From contig MTER01000054.1 in assembly GCA_002083985.1 (NCBI GenBank), positions 1 through 6,394 of the forward strand: 6,394 bases of DNA. The letters are read 5' to 3'. A program made the position numbers and the translations under genes. Positions within the stretch are counted from its first letter, which is position 1. Each line of letters begins with the position of its first letter. Under the pieces are notes generated by a model. That model searched no databases, was not told the origin of the DNA, and saw only the letters and a list, made by a program, of their open reading frames with translations. This document shows, in pieces, positions 5,501-6,394 of this stretch. Origin of the DNA: Candidatus Altarchaeales archaeon A3. Its GTDB lineage: Archaea; Altiarchaeota; Altiarchaeia; Altiarchaeales; Altiarchaeaceae.

Positions 5501-6394
5501 ATGATAAATGTACTTTCAGGATTGCTTTTAGTTGTTGCATTATTATTCCCATAATATGCCCATATCCTCATTGTTGAATTTCCAGGAATTTCAGGAACTT
5601 TAACCCAAATATTTTTATCATTTTCAAACCAATATGGAATTTCTGTTCCATTCTCATTGCTTCCATCGCTTATATTATAATAAACAAATCTTAAATCTTG
5701 ATAATCAAGACGGGCTTTTCCTGCTAAGTAATGCTCTCTGATCTCTTCTGCACTTAAAGAACGATTATAGATGCGGACTTCGTCTTCGTCTATGGAGCCG
5801 TTGAAATACCTTTCATTTCCGCTAACTCCGATTTGTAAATTATATGCTCCATTACAAATCGTAAGACCATTATCCATTCCTGTCCCAATAGCAACTCCAT
5901 TCTTATAAAACTGAAAATGATTGCCTGAACGGGTCAAGGTAAACATCGTCCAATTTCCTACAATACTACCAACATTCAAACTGTAAACTATTCCCCAAGG
6001 ATCTCCCGCAACATTATCGGCAACAAAATAAATATTTGAAAGAGAATCAAACACAATATCCCACCCACAAACATAACTTGAACCTCTATGTGTCCCCATC
6101 ACCGCCCTGAAATTTATCATGTCTTTTGGGTTTTCCCACCATGATATAGTAAAATCATTTTTTCCTTCTATGGGAGCATTAATATCTCCCGCATCAACAT
6201 AATCATTCACCCCATCAAATCTTAATCCATTTCCAATTCCATTATATCCCTCAACCCATTTGCTACCTGCATTATCTCCACCTCCAACATTTAAAATCCC
6301 ATCATTATTTCTTCCTGAAGAATCTTTAACAAAAGTTCCATTTCCTTCTGAGAAGTGCATACTTAAAACCAAACCATCATTATTATAGATTTTT
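2536..6394 (-). CDS. Giant secreted surface protein: LamG, DUF2341, jelly roll, three DUF11 and C-terminal GYW repeats (5' partial)
   Basis: The frame stays open to the window edge, so the true start and any signal peptide lie outside; 1285 residues are visible. A TTG at 6372-6370 is only an internal candidate start; residues below are counted from it. Domains in order: a LamG/concanavalin A-like jelly roll (about 1-218, with RFDGVNDYVD and the typical ending IDEDEVRIYNRSLSAEEI); DUF2341 (about 222-295, with IPYWFE, WVKVPEIP and YYGN); a second jelly roll (296-505, ending VDWVFVAKYALPEP); a cysteine-rich module (506-655, with CDCSGC and CRVPVNISS); three DUF11 domains (about 657-780, 782-903 and 905-1018, each with a D-x-LP motif); one carboxypeptidase-regulatory-like domain (1024-1110); and two copies of a GYW module (1120-1198 and 1205-1278). 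There are 40 N-X-S/T sequons, indicating a heavily glycosylated extracellular protein. No membrane helix, sortase motif or archaeosortase signal is present at the C-terminus. The likely role is adhesion or ligand binding at the cell surface, held by the anchored protein encoded one base downstream. The specific ligand is unknown, and no catalytic motif was recognised. Confidence 0.9.
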   Translation of the reverse strand, partial: KIYNNDGLVLSMHFSEGNGTFVKDSSGRNNDGILNVGGGDNAGSKWVEGYNGIGNGLRFDGVNDYVDAGDINAPIEGKNDFTISWWENPKDMINFRAVMGTHRGSSYVCGWDIVFDSLSNIYFVADNVAGDPWGIVYSLNVGSIVGNWTMFTLTRSGNHFQFYKNGVAIGTGMDNGLTICNGAYNLQIGVSGNERYFNGSIDEDEVRIYNRSLSAEEIREHYLAGKARLDYQDLRFVYYNISDGSNENGTEIPYWFENDKNIWVKVPEIPGNSTMRIWAYYGNNNATTKSNPESTFIIYDDFLGSTLNESKWRNAGNAGSATVSNGILTVTAGGVGSRAVGQRINLSMGLQAKFRQQFTGSRTHYEAHVFGFSRMNQANEFAAWWTSLGCRGHCFEIAEEAAVYQYKSCDDGWCSESSRGLYIANGQGITGGGNIQPDSNWHTYLLSYCMGNLNLYQDGVLWQNLTSTSTIPTMPMGVMFGEYNDHSTRDAYNNVDWVFVAKYALPEPIATAGIPPCISLGASEKGNYVLSGTAATDYYSFDTGLDRIPEWQGEISETKEIKFRDILNSWAMACDCSGCVSETDASGIAYCRVPVNISSRDGTCLIVHDIDIETITNPCSIEIYADTKNSACNSTLTNNAFASNWTSLNIIRSALAETSVNCSEVSVSKNIEDPGEGARCNEILNYTIRIMKNTNKTLSNIRVADTLPGEVTFVGCGPINCNYEDNNRNVIFTMNNMGADTELWIAVKVTNNSYYWGSNITNIAYINYTLNSVVYNKIVNYTTAIKCSNLTLQKTADSEKVYIGDDLEYELTVSNTGNGQSRYLEITDTLPYEVEFINFTKNNCDFNCTFTSENRAVKCTKERLTDNRYCEISFKVNVTGNKENITNIACIRENNKEVMCSNVTTNVVQHGDFYIIKNVNNKNCFNNGDDVNFTIVVENNGSVDIENLVVEDILPAGLSYIGGDFSWDNGALRYHHDGILGSGLTILKVNCKVNTSEKGVILTNNVNAHGKNTFIKNHSINIRTCFEENVCLLPIVVQGYVSKEETMVKNANVSAYRGNNLITSVLTSDTGAYTLVLEHFINTTENATITIIARDEYGVESAAAVEVHCGCGFNYVNISLPLYTATFGNNCMLFSVPVQPVNESINSVLGSLDYEGVFAYGNGWNYSISFGGSRWGTLSTINLLKGYWMKLSNSPQSIKVNGIVASNGTWNLNPGWNLVGWPLLESRNISSINIPGDVEIYTFGNNNIWEFYDSRIQNNSLTKFEPWKGYWIKLNVNSPIAVDIQ
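2539..3015 (-). repeat. Two-copy C-terminal GYW module of the giant surface protein
   Basis: Copy 1 (residues 1120-1198) reads LFSVPVQP, then VFAYGNGWNYS, then LLKGYWMKL, then SIKVNG. Copy 2 (residues 1205-1278) reads NLVGWPLL, then IYTFGNNNIWEFY, then PWKGYWIKL, then IAVDIQ, where the protein ends. The order and spacing of hydrophobic and aromatic blocks match, so this is an internal duplication. Similar GWNLxxxP...GYWI segments occur at the ends of other secreted prokaryotic proteins; I know no assigned function. Confidence 0.7.
3319..4404 (-). repeat. Three tandem DUF11 domains within the giant surface protein
   Basis: The three units encode residues 657-780, 782-903 and 905-1018. Each begins with a K(N/T)xxxxxxxxGDxxxYTI-like stretch and contains a D-x-LP motif (ADTLPGEVTF, TDTLPYEVEF, EDILPAGLSY). 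Each ends in a strand leading into the next unit. DUF11 is an Ig-like domain that forms stalks in archaeal and bacterial envelope proteins. The copies have diverged strongly, so this is an old protein-level array, not a recent DNA duplication. Confidence 0.75.

Noticed and set aside
5360..5554. Plus-strand open frame of 64 codons
   Set aside because: Antisense to the second jelly-roll region; no supporting features.

Overview
The window comes from a strongly AT-rich genome and looks archaeal. The pyrB product resembles euryarchaeal/Pyrococcus-type aspartate carbamoyltransferases. The upstream region carries TATA-box-like sequence where a leaderless archaeal promoter should be. The other two genes encode sequon-rich surface proteins built from LamG, DUF2341, DUF11 and carboxypeptidase-regulatory-like modules, a mix common in DPANN-type and other archaeal genomes. 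The exact lineage cannot be fixed from sequence alone.

Layout. Bases 1-68 are a very AT-rich promoter region with a tandem 11-mer TATA-like repeat. Bases 69-957 (+) are pyrB. Its last 235 codons are intact and carry nearly all active-site residues, but its first ~60 codons are broken by an apparent indel near 80-88, an in-frame TAA at 137-139 and a one-base deletion near 229-231. This is either a young pseudogene or sequence error near a contig end. Bases 958-1079 separate two convergent transcription units and hold a perfect 9-bp inverted repeat and an oligo-T tract serving the minus strand. Bases 1080-2534 (-) encode a 484-aa membrane-anchored protein with four Ig-like repeats. Bases 2536-6394 (-) encode a very large secreted multidomain protein whose 5' end lies beyond the window.

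How the genes work together. The two minus-strand genes are one base apart, so they are almost certainly co-transcribed and probably translationally coupled. The large upstream protein has carbohydrate/ligand-binding-type jelly rolls followed by three DUF11 stalk domains, one carboxypeptidase-regulatory-like domain and a two-copy C-terminal GYW module, with no membrane anchor. The small downstream protein is almost entirely carboxypeptidase-regulatory-like domains plus a C-terminal transmembrane anchor. The shared domain carries a distinctive cysteine pair 76-78 residues apart in four of the five copies; the fifth copy has lost both cysteines. The best hypothesis is a two-component cell-surface adhesin or S-layer-associated complex. 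pyrB is unrelated to this system.
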